Shown: positions 16,990 to 26,837, counted from the stretch's first letter. The stretch is DNA of 34,734 bases from Shewanella sp. (GCA_021462625.1 JAJNAU010000019.1:1-34734), one strand, 5' to 3'. The notes: generated from the sequence alone by a model not told the origin. Translations and numbers: made by a program.

Positions 16990-18165
16990 ATGGAAAGGGC
17001 AATTAGGAACTTTTTAAGCCAGGAATCAGCAGGGGGTATTCTGCTGCTGATTGCCGTGGCGCTGGCCATGTTAATGGCCAACTCGCCCCTATCATGGCTG
17101 TATGCAGGCTTTTTGGATACCCCTATGCAGGTGCGTCTTGGCGCACTGAATATAGACAAGCCATTGTTGCTGTGGATTAACGATGGCCTGATGGCATTGT
17201 TTTTCCTGTTGATCGGACTCGAGGTTAAGCGGGAACTGCTTGAAGGAGCGCTGTCCAGCGTATCCAAAGCATCTTTACCAACCTTTGCTGCCATTGGTGG
17301 CATGCTGATGCCGGCAGCCTTTTACCTGATATTTAACTATGACGACCCTGTGACCCGTATGGGCTGGGCTATTCCGGCTGCAACAGACATCGCGTTTGCA
17401 CTGGGTATTATGGCGCTGCTTGGCAGTCGGGTACCTGTGGCGCTCAAGGTATTTTTGCTGGCGCTGGCGATCATCGATGATCTGGGCGTCATTGTGATTA
17501 TTGCGCTGTTCTATAGTAATGATTTGTCCATTTTGAGTCTGGTGATTGCAGCCATTGCCGTGACAGGTTTGTTTACCCTTAACCGCCGTGGCGTCACATC
17601 GCTGGCACCTTATGTCGTGGTTGGGTTAATTCTGTGGGTGGCTGTGCTCAAGTCAGGGGTACATGCGACACTGGCTGGCGTGATTATCGCTTTTGCGATT
17701 CCGCTTAGGGCTAAAGATGGCAGTTCGCCTTCAGAGGATCTGGAGCACAGCCTGCACCCCTGGAGCACCTTTATGATCCTGCCGATCTTCGCATTTGCCA
17801 ACGCCGGGGTGCCGCTGGTCAATATGGATCTGGATACCCTGTTTTCACCTGTCCCAATGGGGATTGCATTAGGGCTGCTGCTGGGTAAACCCATCGGGGT
17901 GATGCTGTTCAGTTCCGTTGCGGTGAAACTGGGCCTGGCTGAGTTGCCACAAGGGATCTCCTGGCGCCACATTTTCCCGGTGGCGTTGATGTGCGGTATC
18001 GGTTTTACCATGTCTATGTTTATCGCCTCACTGGCCTTCAGCCAAGGTGGTGAAGGCTACGGTGACCTGGCGCGACTGGGAATTTTGTTGGGCTCCATGC
18101 TGGCGGCTGTGATCGGCTACTTCTGGTTGTCCAAGGTGTTGCCTGAACAAGGAGAAAAAGCATGA
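16990..18165 (+). CDS. nhaA: NhaA, Na+/H+ antiporter
   Basis: 391 residues (E. coli 388) with about 12 membrane helices. Key residues of the ion pathway are present: the Asp of [11 protein letters not shown] (D133 in E. coli) and the adjacent Asp pair in [10 protein letters not shown] (D163/D164), plus the C-terminal [15 protein letters not shown]. It exports sodium in exchange for protons and supports growth in salt and at alkaline pH. Ribosome binding site CGGAG sits before the ATG at 16990. The last codons overlap the next gene (ATGA), and nhaR lies downstream, as in E. coli apart from the extra gene. Confidence 0.96.
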   Translation: MERAIRNFLSQESAGGILLLIAVALAMLMANSPLSWLYAGFLDTPMQVRLGALNIDKPLLLWINDGLMALFFLLIGLEVKRELLEGALSSVSKASLPTFAAIGGMLMPAAFYLIFNYDDPVTRMGWAIPAATDIAFALGIMALLGSRVPVALKVFLLALAIIDDLGVIVIIALFYSNDLSILSLVIAAIAVTGLFTLNRRGVTSLAPYVVVGLILWVAVLKSGVHATLAGVIIAFAIPLRAKDGSSPSEDLEHSLHPWSTFMILPIFAFANAGVPLVNMDLDTLFSPVPMGIALGLLLGKPIGVMLFSSVAVKLGLAELPQGISWRHIFPVALMCGIGFTMSMFIASLAFSQGGEGYGDLARLGILLGSMLAAVIGYFWLSKVLPEQGEKA

Positions 18166-18545
18166 AAAAATGGATAGTGGCTGCGACCTGTTTGTTAAGT
18201 GTGTCCCCTTTGGCCCAGGCCGAACCTTTGAGTGCCTGTAATCAAGACAGTAAGTCAGTCAAATGTCAGGCTTATCTTGAAGGGGTTGTGGATGGGGCAA
18301 TGATCTATCAGCCTAATGCAGTTGGCGCCAGACTGGAAAGCGAAGGCTATAAAGCCCGCGCACTTAAGTATCGAGGCGGTAAGCGATATCAGGAAGCCAA
18401 TCGTATGTACTGTACCGATCGTCTGCCCAGTCGGGATACCTTGGTGTCGGCAGTGACTGAAGCGGTAACCACGGGTGAGATTAAAGATACCGAATCATTG
18501 GATCAGGCGGTACGCAGCCTGCTGGACTGTCAGCGCCTTAACTGA
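18162..18545 (+). CDS. Small secreted protein with Rap1a/Tai-like pattern
   Basis: 127 residues; start ATG overlaps the nhaA stop by 4 bp (ATGA) and has GGAG upstream, so it is translationally coupled to nhaA. A signal peptide ends at QA-EP (about residue 20). The mature part has four cysteines, C26, C35, C84 and C123, enough for two periplasmic disulfides. The layout [11 protein letters not shown], then later [16 protein letters not shown], resembles the Rap1a/Tai domain (first described in type VI secretion immunity proteins, but common in small periplasmic proteins of unknown role). No type VI genes are nearby, so immunity is not implied. A link to sodium or pH stress is inferred only from its place between nhaA and nhaR. 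Confidence 0.65.
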   Translation: MKKWIVAATCLLSVSPLAQAEPLSACNQDSKSVKCQAYLEGVVDGAMIYQPNAVGARLESEGYKARALKYRGGKRYQEANRMYCTDRLPSRDTLVSAVTEAVTTGEIKDTESLDQAVRSLLDCQRLN

Positions 18546-18580
18546 TCAGATGCCATTCTCCAAATAAGGTATTATTCAAG

Positions 18581-18606
18581 AAGCCGCCAACCGAGCGGCT
18601 TTTTTG
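18581..18606 (+). terminator. Rho-independent terminator after the nhaA operon
   Basis: Perfect 7-bp stem AAGCCGC / GCGGCTT, loop CAACCGA, followed by TTTTT. It closes the nhaA-Rap1a-like unit and overlaps the leader of nhaR. Confidence 0.85.
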
Positions 18607-18630
18607 GCTTTCAGGACGCTGGAATACGGA

Positions 18631-19539
18631 ATGTCGCATCTCAACTATAACCACCTGTATTATTTCTGGATGGTCAAACGTAAGGGGTCAGTCACCAAGG
18701 CCGCAGATGCTCTGTGCCTGACGCCGCAAACGGTGACAGGTCAAATCCGGGCGCTGGAAGGTCGCCTGGATGGCGAATTGTTCAAGCGAGTAGGGCGCAA
18801 TCTTGAAGCGACTGAGCTTGGCGAGCTGGTGTTTCGCTATGCCGACAAGATGTTCAATCTCAGCTATGAAATGCTGGATTTGCTCAATTATCAAGAAGAT
18901 GACCAGGTGTTGTTTGAAGTGGGTATCGCCGATGCGCTGTCCAAGGCGCTGTCGAGCCGGATTCTGCTGTCTGTGGTGCCACTTGATGGCAGTTTGCGCC
19001 TTGCCTGTTATGAGTCGAATCACGAAGATTTAATGCGACGTCTGCGGGATCACAAACTGGATATGATTTTGTCTGACAGTGCGGGAGAGTCCCTCAAATA
19101 CCCAGAAATTCTCTCTAAGAAATTGGGCGAGTGTGGCGTAAGTTTTTTCTGTGCCAATCCGGTTGAGGGTGAGTTTCCTGCCTGTTTACAGAGCGAGTCG
19201 CTGCTGATCCCAAGCCGCCTTACCTCTCTGGGGCAGCAACTGTATCGCTGGTTCGATGATAATGGGCTGCAGGTCAACATTCTGGGCGAGTTTGATGATT
19301 CCGCCATGATGAAGGCCTTCGGCTTGTTCAAGCAGGGGATTTTTGTCGCGCCTTCCATCTATAAACAGGATATTTTTCAACAAAATATCGCTTTGATTGG
19401 TGAGACATCTGAAGTCAGGCAGGAATACCATGTGATGTTCGCTGAGCGTATGATCCAGCATCCTGCCCTGAAGCGGCTGTTGCGCACTGAATTCAATGTG
19501 TTGTTCGCGGGCCAAGATGCCCGAGTGAAATCCCTCTGA
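18631..19539 (+). CDS. nhaR: NhaR, LysR-type activator of nhaA
   Basis: 302 residues from ATG 18631. The upstream in-frame start at 18604 falls in the terminator T-run, and MSHLNYNHLYYFWMVKRKGS is the usual NhaR N-terminus. The helix-turn-helix (about 8-65) contains GSVTKAADALCLTPQTVTGQ; the effector domain fills the rest, and its lack of the paired OxyR cysteines separates it from the regulator at 94-1014. NhaR is known to activate nhaA in response to sodium in E. coli. The terminator between it and nhaA suggests its own promoter or partial read-through. Confidence 0.92.
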   Translation: MSHLNYNHLYYFWMVKRKGSVTKAADALCLTPQTVTGQIRALEGRLDGELFKRVGRNLEATELGELVFRYADKMFNLSYEMLDLLNYQEDDQVLFEVGIADALSKALSSRILLSVVPLDGSLRLACYESNHEDLMRRLRDHKLDMILSDSAGESLKYPEILSKKLGECGVSFFCANPVEGEFPACLQSESLLIPSRLTSLGQQLYRWFDDNGLQVNILGEFDDSAMMKAFGLFKQGIFVAPSIYKQDIFQQNIALIGETSEVRQEYHVMFAERMIQHPALKRLLRTEFNVLFAGQDARVKSL

Positions 19540-19605
19540 GTGTGGCTCGATTTTCCCCCGGCAGATTGATACACTTGCTTCACCATAATGATAAGGAATT
19601 TTTAA

Positions 19606-19857
19606 GTGTCTGATATAATGAGCACTTCCCGAGTTAAGTGGGCTTGTCGCCGAGGCATGCTGGAGCTGGACGTGCTCTTCCAACCCTTTGTCGAAAATCG
19701 CTATGAAGAGCTGTCTGACGATGACAAACAGCAGTTTGCAAGACTCCTTTGCTGCGAAGACCCTGAATTGTTTGCCTGGTTTATGGGGCATGAGCAGTGT
19801 CCTGATCCTGAGCTGGCCAGGATGGTGATTGAAGTCCGTGGTCGCGCCGCGCCTTAA
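19606..19857 (+). CDS. sdhE: SdhE (YgfY/CptB), FAD assembly factor of succinate dehydrogenase
   Basis: 83 residues. The RGMLELD motif (CRRGMLELDVL at residues 14-24) is the defining SdhE motif (RGxxE) needed to attach FAD to SdhA, and ELFAWFMGHEQCPDPEL fits the second half of the family. GTG start at 19606 has AAGGAA 7 nt before it; ATG at 19618 is an in-frame alternative. The next gene, ygfX, begins inside its 3' end, the conserved sdhE-ygfX arrangement. Confidence 0.93.
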   Translation: MSDIMSTSRVKWACRRGMLELDVLFQPFVENRYEELSDDDKQQFARLLCCEDPELFAWFMGHEQCPDPELARMVIEVRGRAAP

Positions 19858-20269
19858 GTTTCATTTTACTTCCTCCTTTTGGCAGCGCCTGTCATTTGTG
19901 GGCGTTGCTGCTGCCATTCTTGCCAGTTATCTGTTCTGGCCTGTCGCTTTTATTCCCCAATTTAGCTGGCTGAAATGGGCGCTGTTTTGTTTGACGCTGG
20001 GTTATTTTCTGCTGCTGTGGCAGCGGCTGAAGGGCTGGCAGTGTGATTTCATCGTTGCGGCTGACGGCAGCGCATTTTCCGAAGCGGGTGATCCGCTGGA
20101 AATTAAGCTTGTCTGGATCAGTCCTTTGATCATACTGCTGCACATCAGCTGTCGTGAGCGCAAGTCTGCCTGCTTTATTTTCAGGGACATGGTCAGTGAC
20201 AGTGACTACCGCAGTCTGTGCCGTTGGCTGTATTGCCATAAAAAATCAGGGAGCCCCAAAGCTCCCTGA
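19829..20269 (+). CDS. ygfX: YgfX (CptA)-family inner-membrane protein
   Basis: 146 residues, overlapping sdhE by 29 bp. Two hydrophobic helices (about 21-40 and 46-64: LSFVGVAAAILASYLFW and WALFCLTLGYFLLLW) are followed by a cytoplasmic part with FRDMVSDSDYRSLCRWL, the usual end of the family. In E. coli YgfX was reported as a toxin paired with SdhE (CptB) and to affect cytoskeletal proteins, but a role beside SdhE in flavinylation or membrane function is also argued. Start uncertain: TTG 19829 or GTG 19838. Its TGA stop lies inside the nadB terminator hairpin. Confidence 0.8.
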   Translation: MKSVVAPRLKFHFTSSFWQRLSFVGVAAAILASYLFWPVAFIPQFSWLKWALFCLTLGYFLLLWQRLKGWQCDFIVAADGSAFSEAGDPLEIKLVWISPLIILLHISCRERKSACFIFRDMVSDSDYRSLCRWLYCHKKSGSPKAP

Positions 20270-20270
20270 A
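20242..20270 (-). terminator. Rho-independent terminator of nadB, overlapping the ygfX stop
   Basis: Perfect 9-bp stem TCAGGGAGC / GCTCCCTGA (20246-20254 and 20261-20269) with loop CCCAAA. On the minus strand it is followed by a T-run, so it serves nadB, whose stop is at 20283. The ygfX stop codon is its right arm, so the two convergent genes share the end. Confidence 0.85.
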
Positions 20271-20282
20271 TGCAGCTCACTG

Positions 20283-21893
20283 TTATGCGGGCTGGAGTAT
20301 GGTGGGCTGAGGGTTGGCTAGAGTTTCCGGATGATCCAGATTACAATGTAGCCCCCGGCTTTCCTTGCGGGACATGGCACTGTGGATAATCAATTCAGCT
20401 ACCTGCACCAGATTACGCAATTCCAGCAGATTATTGCTGACCCGGAAATTGGAGTAGTATTCATTAATTTCCTGCTGCAGCAACTGCACCCTGCGCAGCG
20501 CCCGCTGCAGACGTTTGTCAGTACGCACTATCCCCACATAGTCCCACATGAAGAGCCGCAGCTCATGCCAGTTGTGGGCGATTACCACCTCTTCATCTGA
20601 GTTACAGACCAGACTTTCATCCCAGGCCGGCAGTGGTCCGGGCATAGGAATTTTACTAAGCTGACTTTCGATATCTTCGGCCGCTGCCCGAGCAAAAACC
20701 AGACATTCCAGCAATGAGTTACTGGCCAGACGGTTGGCACCGTGCAGGCCGGTGTAGGCCACTTCGCCTATGGCATACAGGCCGTTGAGGTCGGTCTGAC
20801 CGTGCAGATCTGTCATTACGCCGCCACAGGTATAGTGAGCAGCCGGTACGACAGGAATGGGCGCTTTGGTGATATCTATGCCCAACGCTAAACAACGCTG
20901 ATAGATAGTGGGGAAGTGCTTGATGACAAAGTTTTTTGGCTTGTGGCTGATATCCAGGTAGACGCAGTCGGCCCCCAGGCGCTTCATTTCAAAGTCGATA
21001 GCGCGGGCGACAATATCCCGCGGCGCCAACTCCGCTCTGTCATCAAAATCCGGCATAAAGCGACTGCCGTCCGGGCGGCGCAGATAAGCCCCCTCGCCGC
21101 GTAGTGCTTCGGTGAGCAGGAAATTTCTGGCGTCAGCATGGTACAGACATGTCGGGTGGAATTGATTGAATTCCATATTGGCAACCCGGCAGCCTGCGCG
21201 CCAGGCCATGGCGATTCCGTCACCACTGGTAACGTCCGGATTGGAGGTGTACTGATACACTTTGGAGCTGCCGCCTGTGGCCAGTGCAACAAAGCGAGCC
21301 CGCACAGTTTCGACATGCTCGGCATTGCGATTCCAGACGTAAGCGCCCACGACTCGGTTGCCACTGAGCCCGAGCTTTTTAGTGGTAATCAGGTCGATGG
21401 CATTGAAGCGTTCAAGTACAGTGATGTTGGGATGAGCCAGCACCCGCTCCTGCAGTGTCAGTTGGACTGCTTTGCCAGTTGCATCGGCGGCATGGAAAAT
21501 CCGGCGATGGCTATGGCCACCTTCCCGGGTGAGGTGATATGGGGCTTCATCCTGATTAGCAAACCCCTCTTCCTTATCGAACGCTACGCCGCTTTCAATA
21601 AGCCATTGTATGGCACTTTTAGCATTGGCGGCGGTGTAAGTCACCACAGTTTCATCGCACAAACCAGCGCCCGCGATCAGGGTGTCAGCCACATGGGATT
21701 CAATAGTGTCTTCTTTATCGTCAAACACAGATGCTATGCCACCCTGTGCATAGTAAGTCGAGCCCTCGGACAGCGGCCCTTTGGATAATAGAATCACCTT
21801 GGCGTTTTCGGCAAGGTGCAATGCCAGTGTCAGGCCGGCGGCGCCGCTGCCGATCACCAGCAGGTCGGATAGGTGTTCAACTACTTGTTTCAT
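20283..21893 (-). CDS. nadB: NadB, L-aspartate oxidase
   Basis: 536 residues (E. coli 540). FAD-binding Rossmann motif [20 protein letters not shown] at about 10-29; conserved [31 protein letters not shown] and RGEGAYLRR segments; a C-terminal [19 protein letters not shown] that completes the FAD site. The fumarate reductase-like enzyme oxidises aspartate to iminoaspartate, the first step of de novo NAD synthesis, which NadA then condenses with dihydroxyacetone phosphate. ATG at 21893. It is divergent from rpoE with a 172-bp gap, an arrangement common in Gammaproteobacteria. Confidence 0.96.
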   Translation of the reverse strand: MKQVVEHLSDLLVIGSGAAGLTLALHLAENAKVILLSKGPLSEGSTYYAQGGIASVFDDKEDTIESHVADTLIAGAGLCDETVVTYTAANAKSAIQWLIESGVAFDKEEGFANQDEAPYHLTREGGHSHRRIFHAADATGKAVQLTLQERVLAHPNITVLERFNAIDLITTKKLGLSGNRVVGAYVWNRNAEHVETVRARFVALATGGSSKVYQYTSNPDVTSGDGIAMAWRAGCRVANMEFNQFHPTCLYHADARNFLLTEALRGEGAYLRRPDGSRFMPDFDDRAELAPRDIVARAIDFEMKRLGADCVYLDISHKPKNFVIKHFPTIYQRCLALGIDITKAPIPVVPAAHYTCGGVMTDLHGQTDLNGLYAIGEVAYTGLHGANRLASNSLLECLVFARAAAEDIESQLSKIPMPGPLPAWDESLVCNSDEEVVIAHNWHELRLFMWDYVGIVRTDKRLQRALRRVQLLQQEINEYYSNFRVSNNLLELRNLVQVAELIIHSAMSRKESRGLHCNLDHPETLANPQPTILQPA

Positions 21894-21974
21894 CGGGTAT
21901 CATGATGGCGTTGTAGGTTCGCCTATGGTAAACCATGTTGTCGCTTCAGAACGCGAAATTTTTTAATGGATTTC

Positions 21975-22002
21975 AGAACTTTTTCATCAGGTGTCAGTCA
22001 AC
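21975..22002 (+). promoter_or_regulatory. Possible sigma-E promoter of rpoE
   Basis: A -35-like AGAACTT (21975-21981) and a -10-like TCAAC (21998-22002) are separated by 16 bp, near the sigma-E consensus GGAACTT / TCTGA or TCAAA. Its place 63 bp before the rpoE ATG fits the autoregulation known for this operon. Confidence 0.5.
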
Positions 22003-22065
22003 ATAAGTGAATAAGATTCGAGCGACTGGAAATTTCAGTAAGTTAATCGGGAGAAGTCGGCTCGG

Positions 22066-22644
22066 ATGAGTGGACAAGACAGTGATCTGCAACTCGTAGA
22101 GCGGGTGCAGCGCGGCGATAAAAACGCATTCAATCTGTTGGTGCATAAATATCAGGATAAAGTGATCAATTTGATCGCCCGATATATTCGCAACCAAGCG
22201 GATGTAGCCGATGTGGCACAGGAAGCATTTATTAAGGCTTACAGGGCCTTACCCAACTTCAGGGGAGAGAGTGCTTTTTATACCTGGTTGTACCGCATTG
22301 CGGTGAACACCGCCAAAAATCATCTGGCGGCACTGGGGCGCAGGGCGCCGGCCAACGATGTGGATGCGGAAGAAGCCGAATATTATGATGGTGCCGATGC
22401 GCTCAGAGAGGTGGACTCTCCCGAGCGGCTGTTGTTATCGGACGAAATACGCGCGGTAGTGTTTGAAACCCTGGAAACGCTGCCGGAAGAATTAAGAATG
22501 GCAATCACCCTGCGTGAGCTGGACGGAATGAGCTATGAGGATATTGCCAATGTAATGGACTCCCCGGTTGGAACTGTACGTTCCCGTATATTCCGCGCTC
22601 GGGAGGCGATAGACAAAAAGCTCCAGCCGTTGCTGGAAAATTGA
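22066..22644 (+). CDS. rpoE: RpoE, extracytoplasmic stress sigma factor (sigma-E)
   Basis: 192 residues (E. coli 191). Region 2: VINLIARYIRNQADVADVAQ, then AFIKAYRALPNFRGESAFYTW. Region 4: LPEELRMAITLRELDGMSYE, then DIANVMDSPVGTVRSRIFRA. It directs RNA polymerase to genes for outer-membrane assembly and envelope repair, and is held inactive by RseA. ATG start. rseA follows 21 bp later and the operon continues to rseC; intact here, unlike the ECF remnant at 1370. Confidence 0.97.
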   Translation: MSGQDSDLQLVERVQRGDKNAFNLLVHKYQDKVINLIARYIRNQADVADVAQEAFIKAYRALPNFRGESAFYTWLYRIAVNTAKNHLAALGRRAPANDVDAEEAEYYDGADALREVDSPERLLLSDEIRAVVFETLETLPEELRMAITLRELDGMSYEDIANVMDSPVGTVRSRIFRAREAIDKKLQPLLEN

Positions 22645-22665
22645 CAAAGAGCAAACAGGTGCATA

Positions 22666-23268
22666 ATGGATAAATCAGGTCAGGAGTGGGTATCTGCCGC
22701 TGTAGATGGCGAGGTCGATGGACAGGCCATTGCAGATCTGGCAGCTGATACGGAATCTCACGAAAAATGGCGTAACTATCATCTGATAGGTGATGCCATA
22801 CGGGGTGAACTGCCTCAGACAATCAATCTGGATCTTTCTGCCCGTATTGCTTTGGCGCTGGACGATGAGCCTGCAATTGTGGCCCCCAAAGTCACTGTGA
22901 GCCAGATTGCCCGTGATAACCAACAAAAAGCCAGGGTGATCCCGCTGTTCAAACAGTTTGGCCAATATGCCATTGCGGCAAGTGTGGCGCTGGTTGCTGT
23001 GGTTGGAGTGCAAAATTATCAGCAGGAAGATACGGAGCAGGAGCCACTGTCAGTACTGTCAACCCGGCCATTGGTGGGCAGTGTCTCTCCGGTGAGCCTG
23101 CAAACTGGCCCGGTGCAGCAGGTTCAACAGCAGGGGATGAGTAACGAGCAGGTGTATGAACAACGTCGTCGTCTAAATACTTATATACAGGATCATATGT
23201 TGCAGCAAAGGTTGAACGGCAGAGTACTGGAAGATAATGCCAAAACCATTCCAAGCCACCAACATTGA
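22666..23268 (+). CDS. rseA: RseA, anti-sigma-E factor
   Basis: 200 residues. The N-terminal cytoplasmic part (about 1-95) contains W...YHLIGDAIRGELP, the classic RseA sigma-binding signature. One membrane helix lies at about 100-119 (FGQYAIAASVALVAVVGVQN), followed by a Gln-rich periplasmic tail that RseB binds. Stress-induced DegS and RseP cleavage frees RpoE. ATG at 22666. Its 3' end overlaps an upstream in-frame ATG of rseB, but the likely rseB start lies 13 bp past the rseA stop. Confidence 0.95.
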   Translation: MDKSGQEWVSAAVDGEVDGQAIADLAADTESHEKWRNYHLIGDAIRGELPQTINLDLSARIALALDDEPAIVAPKVTVSQIARDNQQKARVIPLFKQFGQYAIAASVALVAVVGVQNYQQEDTEQEPLSVLSTRPLVGSVSPVSLQTGPVQQVQQQGMSNEQVYEQRRRLNTYIQDHMLQQRLNGRVLEDNAKTIPSHQH

Positions 23269-23281
23269 TGTAGGAGCTCAC

Positions 23282-24226
23282 TTGCGTATTTTCTTGCTGG
23301 CTCTGTTGGTAGCCACCTTCCCGGCGGCTTCTGCTCAACAGGAGCTATCCGCTAAATCCTGGCTTGAGCACATGAGTGAAGCGCTCAGTCAACAGCAGTT
23401 TAAAGTCTCCCTTATTCATTTACAGGCAGACCATATCCGTCCTCTGGTTTACCTTCACGGTAAAGTTGATGGTAAGGAAGTGGCCTTTCTTGAACACCTT
23501 AATGGCCCGCCAAAAAATGCCGTGAGAGTAGGGAACACAGTAACATTTCTGGAGCATGACCAACCCGCATACAGTGTGACCGCATCCCGTATTCAGGGAG
23601 TCTGGCCGGTGGCATTTTCCGGCAGTATAGACAAGTTGGAAACCGGCTATGAATTTGTGCTCGCTGGCCGCAGTCGTATCGCCGGCCGGCCAGGGCAGAT
23701 GGTTCGCATTATCCCCAAGGACAACACCCGCTACGCCCATCAGGTTTGGGTGGATATGGAGAGTTTCCTGCCGCTGCGCTATGACCTGATGACTGACGAT
23801 AAGCAGTTGATTGAACAGATGATGGCGGTAGAACTTATTGTGCTGCAGGCGCCGCCGGCGTTGCTGCAGGAAGCCGTAGGGCAGGAATGGCCTGCTGTGA
23901 TCAACAGTGCTGAGCGGGCAGACGGTCAGAATTGGCAGTTTACCTGGTTACCAACAGGATTTGAGGTGACTACCCGGGACCATCATCGTCTTATTGGCAG
24001 TCAGGAAGCCGTCGAGTATGTGGGACTGAGTGACGGTCTGATCAATGTTTCTATTTATATTGCCAGAGCATCCGAGACACCTTTACCTGAGGAGTTGATT
24101 ACCCGCAGTGGGTTGTCTTTGGTGACTAAGAACCGGGGTAATGCAGAAATCGTCGTGATGGGTAAAATGCCGCCGGAAACCCTGAAGCGTATTAGCAACA
24201 GTCTGCGTCTGGACTCCCGCCCATGA
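23282..24226 (+). CDS. rseB: RseB, periplasmic regulator of sigma-E
   Basis: 314 residues from TTG 23282, chosen over the ATG at 23237 because GGAG (23273-23276) sits 5 nt before the TTG and the protein then begins with a clean signal peptide (MRIFLLALLVATFPAASA). E. coli RseB is 318 residues. The MucB/RseB N-terminal lipid-sensing domain covers about 25-200 (AKSWLEHMSEALSQQQFK..., GREGQ-like RPGQMVRIIPKDN) and a C-terminal domain about 220-310. RseB shields RseA from DegS cleavage until lipopolysaccharide intermediates accumulate. It overlaps rseC by 4 bp (ATGATGG). Confidence 0.93.
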   Translation: MRIFLLALLVATFPAASAQQELSAKSWLEHMSEALSQQQFKVSLIHLQADHIRPLVYLHGKVDGKEVAFLEHLNGPPKNAVRVGNTVTFLEHDQPAYSVTASRIQGVWPVAFSGSIDKLETGYEFVLAGRSRIAGRPGQMVRIIPKDNTRYAHQVWVDMESFLPLRYDLMTDDKQLIEQMMAVELIVLQAPPALLQEAVGQEWPAVINSAERADGQNWQFTWLPTGFEVTTRDHHRLIGSQEAVEYVGLSDGLINVSIYIARASETPLPEELITRSGLSLVTKNRGNAEIVVMGKMPPETLKRISNSLRLDSRP

Positions 24227-24717
24227 TGGAGCAACAGGCTCGGGTGCTGAGCCAGACCTATGCGGATTGGGTACAGGTTGAGGTGGAAATGAAAAGCGCC
24301 TGCAACCATTGTGATAACAGCGAGCAATGTGGAACGGCTTCTGTGGCCAAGGCGTTTTCTGTTAAGGAGCAGCGTTTTTCTGTACCCGCAGACAGACAAT
24401 ATGAACCTGGAGACCTGCTCAAGCTGGGGTTACCTGAGTCAGTGGTTCTTAAATCGGCGGCGCTGGTATATTTGCCGCCGCTCTTTGGTTTGCTTGGTGG
24501 TGGCCTTACCGGGCAGTGGCTGGCATCGTTGAACGGATGGTCGACAAACAGCTTGGCGATGTTTGGCGGATTTTTCGGTGCGCTGTTGTGTTGGTGCCTG
24601 GGTAAACGTGCCGCCCGTCAGCTGGAAGCCGAAGCTCAGCCGGTTATTCTGGCTTATCTTGGAAAAGAACTGGCCAAGCCTGCCTGTTGCGCTAATGAAA
24701 CCGGCGTCCGGGAATAG
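24223..24717 (+). CDS. rseC: RseC, SoxR-reducing/sigma-E operon membrane protein
   Basis: 164 residues. An N-terminal Cys motif, C27-x2-C30-x5-C36 (SACNHCDNSEQC), and GDLLKLGLPE are typical. Two membrane helices (about 81-101 and 112-128, VYLPPLFGLLGGGLTGQW and FGGFFGALLCWCLG) precede a Cys-containing tail (ACC). RseC belongs to the rpoE operon; in E. coli the name also covers a role with the Rsx complex that keeps SoxR reduced. Start ATG 24223 or 24226, overlapping the rseB stop. Confidence 0.93.
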   Translation: MMEQQARVLSQTYADWVQVEVEMKSACNHCDNSEQCGTASVAKAFSVKEQRFSVPADRQYEPGDLLKLGLPESVVLKSAALVYLPPLFGLLGGGLTGQWLASLNGWSTNSLAMFGGFFGALLCWCLGKRAARQLEAEAQPVILAYLGKELAKPACCANETGVRE

Positions 24718-24748
24718 CTGCCGGACTCCTGTCTGTCATTGATTGTGA

Positions 24749-24777
24749 TTGGTATTACCCCCCTAATCAGGTACAAT
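24749..24777 (+). promoter_or_regulatory. Sigma-70 promoter for lepA
   Basis: TTGGTA (24749-24754) and TACAAT (24772-24777) with 17-bp spacing, matching TTGACA at 4 of 6 and TATAAT at 5 of 6. It lies 192 bp before the lepA ATG, in the rseC-lepA gap. Confidence 0.7.
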
Positions 24778-24968
24778 TTCGCTCCTTTATACAGAATCCA
24801 TTTTTCAGCTCAGCCTTTGCAGTGGTTCGGGAGTCGAAGAAAACCGATTGGTTACAGCTAACTTGCTGATCTAAAGTGTTTTCTTTTTTCCGGGTGAAGA
24901 AACTGTCTTCAGGTGTGGTGACACTGACAGCAAGGCCCGAGATTTTCAAGTTGAGTGAAAAGAAATCC

Positions 24969-26765
24969 ATGATTAACAAGAATATTCGAAATTTTTCGAT
25001 TATTGCTCATATCGACCACGGTAAGTCGACCCTGTCGGATCGTCTTATTCAGGTATGTGGTGGCCTGACCGATCGTGAAATGGCACAGCAGGTGCTCGAT
25101 TCCATGGATCTGGAGCGGGAACGCGGCATTACCATCAAAGCCCAGAGTGTGACTCTGGACTACAAGGCCAGAAATGGTGAAACCTACCAACTGAACTTCA
25201 TTGATACTCCTGGACACGTGGATTTTTCCTATGAGGTATCCCGCTCGCTGGCGGCCTGTGAGGGCGCGCTGCTGGTGGTGGATGCCGGTCAGGGGGTAGA
25301 AGCTCAGACACTGGCAAACTGTTACACCGCTCTGGATATGGATCTGGAGGTGGTGCCTGTTCTGAATAAAATCGATCTGCCACAGGCTGAACCTGAGCGT
25401 GTGGCCAAAGAAATCGAAGATATCGTGGGTATTGAAGCTCAGGATGCAGTGTGCTGCTCGGCCAAAACTGGTCTGGGTGTAGAAGATGTGCTGGAAACCA
25501 TCGTTGCCAATATTCCACCACCGGAAGGTGACACTGAAGCGCCGCTGCAGGCCCTGATCATCGATTCTTGGTTTGACTCCTACCTGGGCGTTGTTTCTTT
25601 GGTGCGTATCAAGAACGGCAGTCTGAAGAAAGGCGACAAATTTAAGGTAATGAGCACAGGCCAGGCTTATAACGCTGATCGTGTGGGTATCTTTACGCCG
25701 AAGAAAAAGGATAAAGATGAGCTGAAAACCGGTGAAGTAGGTTATGTGATCGCAGGTATTAAAGAGATCCATGGCGCGCCGGTAGGGGATACCTTGACGC
25801 TGGCCAAACATGGCGCTGACAAGCCGCTACCCGGTTTTAAGAAGGCTAAGCCGCAGGTGTATGCCGGGGTGTTCACCATCTCTACCGACGACTATGAAAA
25901 CTTCCGTGATGCTCTGAATAAACTGAGCCTCAATGATGCTTCTTTGCATTTTGAGCCAGAAACCTCATCTGCCTTGGGCTTTGGTTTCCGTATCGGTTAC
26001 CTGGGGCTGTTGCATATGGAGATCATTCAGGAGCGTCTGGAGCGTGAGTACGATCTGGACCTGATCACCACTGCGCCTACCGTAGAGTACGAAGTGCTGC
26101 TGACCAATGGTGAAACCGTCTATGTAGATAATCCTTCTGATCTGCCGGCACTGAACTATATCGAAGAGATGCGCGAGCCTATTGTGCAGGCGAACATTCT
26201 GGTGCCCAAAGAGTATCTGGGTAACGTTATCACTCTGTGTGTGGAAAAGCGCGGCGTACAGAAGAACATGGTTTACCATGGCAACCAGGTAGCGCTGACT
26301 TACGATATTCCTGCTGCTGAAGTGGTAATGGACTTCTTTGACCGTCTCAAGTCAACCAGCCGTGGCTACGCCTCGCTGGAATATAACTTTGTGCGTTTTG
26401 AGCCTGCCGATATGGTGCGCCTGGACGTGCTGATTAACGGCGATCGGGTAGATGCGCTGGCGATGATTATTCACCGCTCCAACATTCGTCATAAGGGCAT
26501 TGCCCTGGTGGACAAGATGAAGGAACTGATCCCACGGCAGATGTTTGATATTGCGATTCAGGCGGCAGTAGGCAGTCAGATTGTGGCCCGCTCAACCGTT
26601 AAGGCCTTGCGTAAGGACGTGACAGCCAAGTGTTATGGTGGTGACGTATCCCGTAAGAAGAAACTGCTGCAGAAGCAGAAAGAAGGAAAAAAGCGCATGA
26701 AGCAGCTCGGTAACGTGGAGGTCCCTCAGGAAGCCTTCCTGGCGGTACTTAAGCTCAACGACTGA
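24969..26765 (+). CDS. lepA: LepA (EF-4), translation GTPase
   Basis: 598 residues from ATG 24969 (E. coli 599); the frame opens 31 codons earlier but [20 protein letters not shown] is the standard N-terminus. G1 AHIDHGKST, switch RERGITIK, G3 DTPGHVD, G4 NKID. The family-specific C-terminal domain (about 490-598) ends [20 protein letters not shown]. It binds ribosomes and helps initiation and 30S biogenesis. In E. coli it precedes lepB directly; here a MITE separates them by 461 bp. Confidence 0.97.
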   Translation: MINKNIRNFSIIAHIDHGKSTLSDRLIQVCGGLTDREMAQQVLDSMDLERERGITIKAQSVTLDYKARNGETYQLNFIDTPGHVDFSYEVSRSLAACEGALLVVDAGQGVEAQTLANCYTALDMDLEVVPVLNKIDLPQAEPERVAKEIEDIVGIEAQDAVCCSAKTGLGVEDVLETIVANIPPPEGDTEAPLQALIIDSWFDSYLGVVSLVRIKNGSLKKGDKFKVMSTGQAYNADRVGIFTPKKKDKDELKTGEVGYVIAGIKEIHGAPVGDTLTLAKHGADKPLPGFKKAKPQVYAGVFTISTDDYENFRDALNKLSLNDASLHFEPETSSALGFGFRIGYLGLLHMEIIQERLEREYDLDLITTAPTVEYEVLLTNGETVYVDNPSDLPALNYIEEMREPIVQANILVPKEYLGNVITLCVEKRGVQKNMVYHGNQVALTYDIPAAEVVMDFFDRLKSTSRGYASLEYNFVRFEPADMVRLDVLINGDRVDALAMIIHRSNIRHKGIALVDKMKELIPRQMFDIAIQAAVGSQIVARSTVKALRKDVTAKCYGGDVSRKKKLLQKQKEGKKRMKQLGNVEVPQEAFLAVLKLND

Positions 26766-26778
26766 TGCTTGAAATAAT

Positions 26779-26806
26779 AGCGCCGCACTAAGCGGCGCTT
26801 TGGTTG
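26779..26806 (+). terminator. Weak Rho-independent terminator after lepA
   Basis: Perfect 8-bp stem AGCGCCGC / GCGGCGCT with a short loop, followed by only TTGGTTGG. The stem is good but the T-run is poor. Confidence 0.5.
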
Positions 26807-26837
26807 GTTAGCTATCGAATTTTTAAGCTGACTATAC

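Noticed and set aside
18162..18545. Type VI secretion immunity gene
   Set aside because: A Rap1a-like pattern alone does not imply this; no effector or type VI genes lie in the window.
19829..20269. sdhE-ygfX as a toxin-antitoxin pair
   Set aside because: The cptAB toxin-antitoxin label exists, but the intact RGMxELD motif and conserved context favour the FAD-assembly role of SdhE; nothing in the sequence adds support for toxicity.
24909..25811. 300-codon frame opposite lepA
   Set aside because: Entirely antisense to the highly conserved lepA frame; low-complexity His/Gln-rich product typical of shadow frames.
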